Shown here: piece by piece, positions 62,639-64,000 of the stretch
How the letters are laid out: each line of letters opens with the position of its first letter
How positions within the stretch are numbered: position 1 is the stretch's first letter
Assembly (NCBI GenBank): GCA_030431875.1
Contig: JAUIIG010000006.1
Span: forward strand, 1 to 64,000
Reading direction: 5' to 3'
Length of the DNA: 64,000 nucleotides
From: Alphaproteobacteria bacterium
Lineage (GTDB): Bacteria; Pseudomonadota; Alphaproteobacteria; Sphingomonadales; Sphingomonadaceae
Position numbers and translations under genes: made by a program
Notes under the pieces: generated by a model
Databases searched by the model: none
The model's input: only the letters and a program-made list of their open reading frames with translations
Told to the model about the DNA's origin: nothing

Positions 62639-64000
62639 TCAGAAGGCGAGCGCCAGCGATGCTGCCGCCATGTCTGCCAGCGAACCCAGCCAACCCGTCA
62701 GCAGGTAACCCAGCGGCGAGATCAGCAGTGCGCAGATCGCCAGCAAGGCCCAGTGCGGGGTGTCGGCAGCGCCCTTCACCGTGTCGGCAGGCTCATCGAA
62801 GAACATCACCTTGACGATCTTGATATAGTAGAAGGCGCCGATCACGCTGGCGGCGATACCGATGGCGGCCAAGGCCACCAGGTCGGCCTCCACCGCGGCC
62901 TGGAAGACCACGAACTTGCCCCAGAACCCGAACAGCGGCGGGATACCGGCCAGGCTGAACATCAGCGCCATCAGGCACCATGCCAGCGCCGGACGCGTGG
63001 TGGAAAGGCCGGCAAGATCGCTGATACCTTCAACAGCGTTGCCGTCCGCATCGCGCATCAGCAGGACCGCGATGAAGCTGCCCACGGTCATCACCACGTA
63101 GATGGCGAGGTAGACCAGCATGGCACTGGCACCGTCTGCCGTCCCGGCGGCAAGGCCGATCAGGATGAAGCCGACGTTGTTGATCGACGAATAGGCGAGC
63201 AGGCGCTTGACGTTCTGCTGGCCGATGGCGCCCAGCGCGCCGATCACGATGGAGAGCAGCGCGGCAAAGATCACAATCTGCTGCCATGCCCCTGCCTGCG
63301 ATCCGAAGGCTTCGAGCGAGACGCGCGCCAGCAGGGCGATTGCTGCGACCTTGGGCGCGCTGGCGAAGAACATGGTCACCGGGGTAGGAGCGCCTTCGTA
63401 AACGTCGGGCGTCCACATGTGGAACGGCGCGGCGCTGATCTTGAAGGCAAGGCCCGCCAGCACGAAAGTCAGGCCGAACATCTGGCCAATCGACAGGCCG
63501 TCCGACACTGCCACGGCGATGCCACCGAAGTTTGTCGTACCGGCGAAGCCGTAGGTCAGGCTCATACCGAACAGCAGGATGCCCGAAGCAAGGCCGCCCA
63601 GCACGAAGTACTTGAGGCCGGCCTCAGCCGAACGCTCGTCGTTACGCAGCAGCGCCGCGAGGACGTAGGCCGACAACGAGTTGAGTTCGAGGCCGATGTA
63701 GAGCGTCACGAGGTCCGTCGCCGAGACCATGATGCTCATGCCCAGCGCCGCGAAAAGCACCAGCACGGGGATTTCCGCTCGCATGGAATCGAGCCGCTCG
63801 AAGAAACGCGGGGCGACGACCAGCACGGCACCGCTGGCCGCAAAGATCATCAGCTTGGCAAGACCGGCGAAGGCGTCGGCGCGGAACTGGCCGCCAAAGG
63901 CAACCGTGTCCGGTCCGCTCGCGCCGGTACAGACCGAAGGCGCGACCAGTGCAAAGGCACCGCCCAGCGCCACACATGCGGCAACGGAGATAACGCGTGC
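62639..64000 (-). CDS. nuoN: NADH-quinone oxidoreductase subunit N (5' end outside window)
   Basis: Antiporter-like membrane subunit of respiratory complex I. About 453 residues are visible; the frame stays open through base 64000 (reading A-R-V-I-S-V-A-A-C upstream of VALGGAFALV), so the first few dozen residues are missing. Typical blocks: YIGLELNSLSAYVLAALLRND, FVLAGLAFKISAAPFHMWTPDVYEGAPTPVTMFFASAPKVAAI, QQNVKRLLAYSSINNVGFILIGL and LMFSLAGIPPLFGFWGKF. The Lys in LAFKISAAPFH is the conserved proton-channel residue. It would be the last nuo gene, followed by birA. Confidence 0.96.
   Translation of the reverse strand, partial: ARVISVAACVALGGAFALVAPSVCTGASGPDTVAFGGQFRADAFAGLAKLMIFAASGAVLVVAPRFFERLDSMRAEIPVLVLFAALGMSIMVSATDLVTLYIGLELNSLSAYVLAALLRNDERSAEAGLKYFVLGGLASGILLFGMSLTYGFAGTTNFGGIAVAVSDGLSIGQMFGLTFVLAGLAFKISAAPFHMWTPDVYEGAPTPVTMFFASAPKVAAIALLARVSLEAFGSQAGAWQQIVIFAALLSIVIGALGAIGQQNVKRLLAYSSINNVGFILIGLAAGTADGASAMLVYLAIYVVMTVGSFIAVLLMRDADGNAVEGISDLAGLSTTRPALAWCLMALMFSLAGIPPLFGFWGKFVVFQAAVEADLVALAAIGIAASVIGAFYYIKIVKVMFFDEPADTVKGAADTPHWALLAICALLISPLGYLLTGWLGSLADMAAASLALAF

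Overview
The window is a GC-rich, gene-dense chromosomal segment. It most resembles an alphaproteobacterium of the order Sphingomonadales, probably an Erythrobacteraceae (Erythrobacter/Altererythrobacter-like) genome. The evidence is the alphaproteobacterial lexA operator (GTTC-N7-GTTC), an alphaproteobacterial RpoH promoter (CTTG-N17-CYTATNTNNG), pyruvate dehydrogenase E1-beta with a fused lipoyl domain, TrmFO, a very large TonB-dependent receptor, and the gene order ppiD-trpE...trpGDC-moaC-moeA-lexA and nuoN-birA-coaX-rnj. The genus is inference. I see no integrase, transposase, CRISPR array, rRNA or prophage gene. This is core genome with lineage-specific inserts, and only one tRNA.

Layout. 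1-6 kb: pth, a small PEP-CTERM surface protein behind a textbook sigma-54 promoter, two paralogous TPR lipoproteins, ychF and an exported TPR protein. 6-14 kb: gyrA, a YhhN-family membrane protein, trmFO, a TPR-sulfotransferase, an EF-hand protein and an NDUFAF6-like protein. 14.5-20.4 kb: six Tad-type pseudopilin genes arranged as two similar triads, each a large TadG-like protein followed by two TadE-like proteins. 20.4-26.5 kb: pdhB/pdhA, ftsB-like, hpd, a small exported protein and a double winged-helix MarR regulator. 26.5-30.4 kb: a 659-base divergent spacer with a palindrome at a TATAAT box and a foldable leader, then a TonB-dependent receptor. 30.4-37.1 kb: an oxidoreductase, tRNA-Arg(CCT), DUF1178, a nitrilase-family enzyme, grxC, hsp20 (RpoH promoter plus ROSE-like RNA thermometer), pyrG, secG and tpiA. 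37.3-47.9 kb: ppiD, a tryptophan cluster with two unrelated genes inserted, a DUF3597 protein, moaC, moeA and lexA. 48-53 kb: comEC, gltX and gltA. 53-59 kb: a cytoplasmic histidine-kinase-like protein lacking its phosphoacceptor His, a helical partner, an unrecognised membrane protein and a TipN-like coiled-coil protein. 59.2-64 kb: DUF1467, rnj, coaX, birA and the 3' part of nuoN, packed with overlaps or 1-nt gaps.

The most interesting signals are regulatory: the sigma-54/PEP-CTERM pairing, the RpoH promoter plus SD-sequestering hairpin on hsp20, and the long structured leader before the TonB receptor. On the protein side they are the His-to-Pro pseudo-histidine-kinase pair and the twin Tad triads. 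All functional calls rest on motif and family recognition from the translated sequence; no database search was run.
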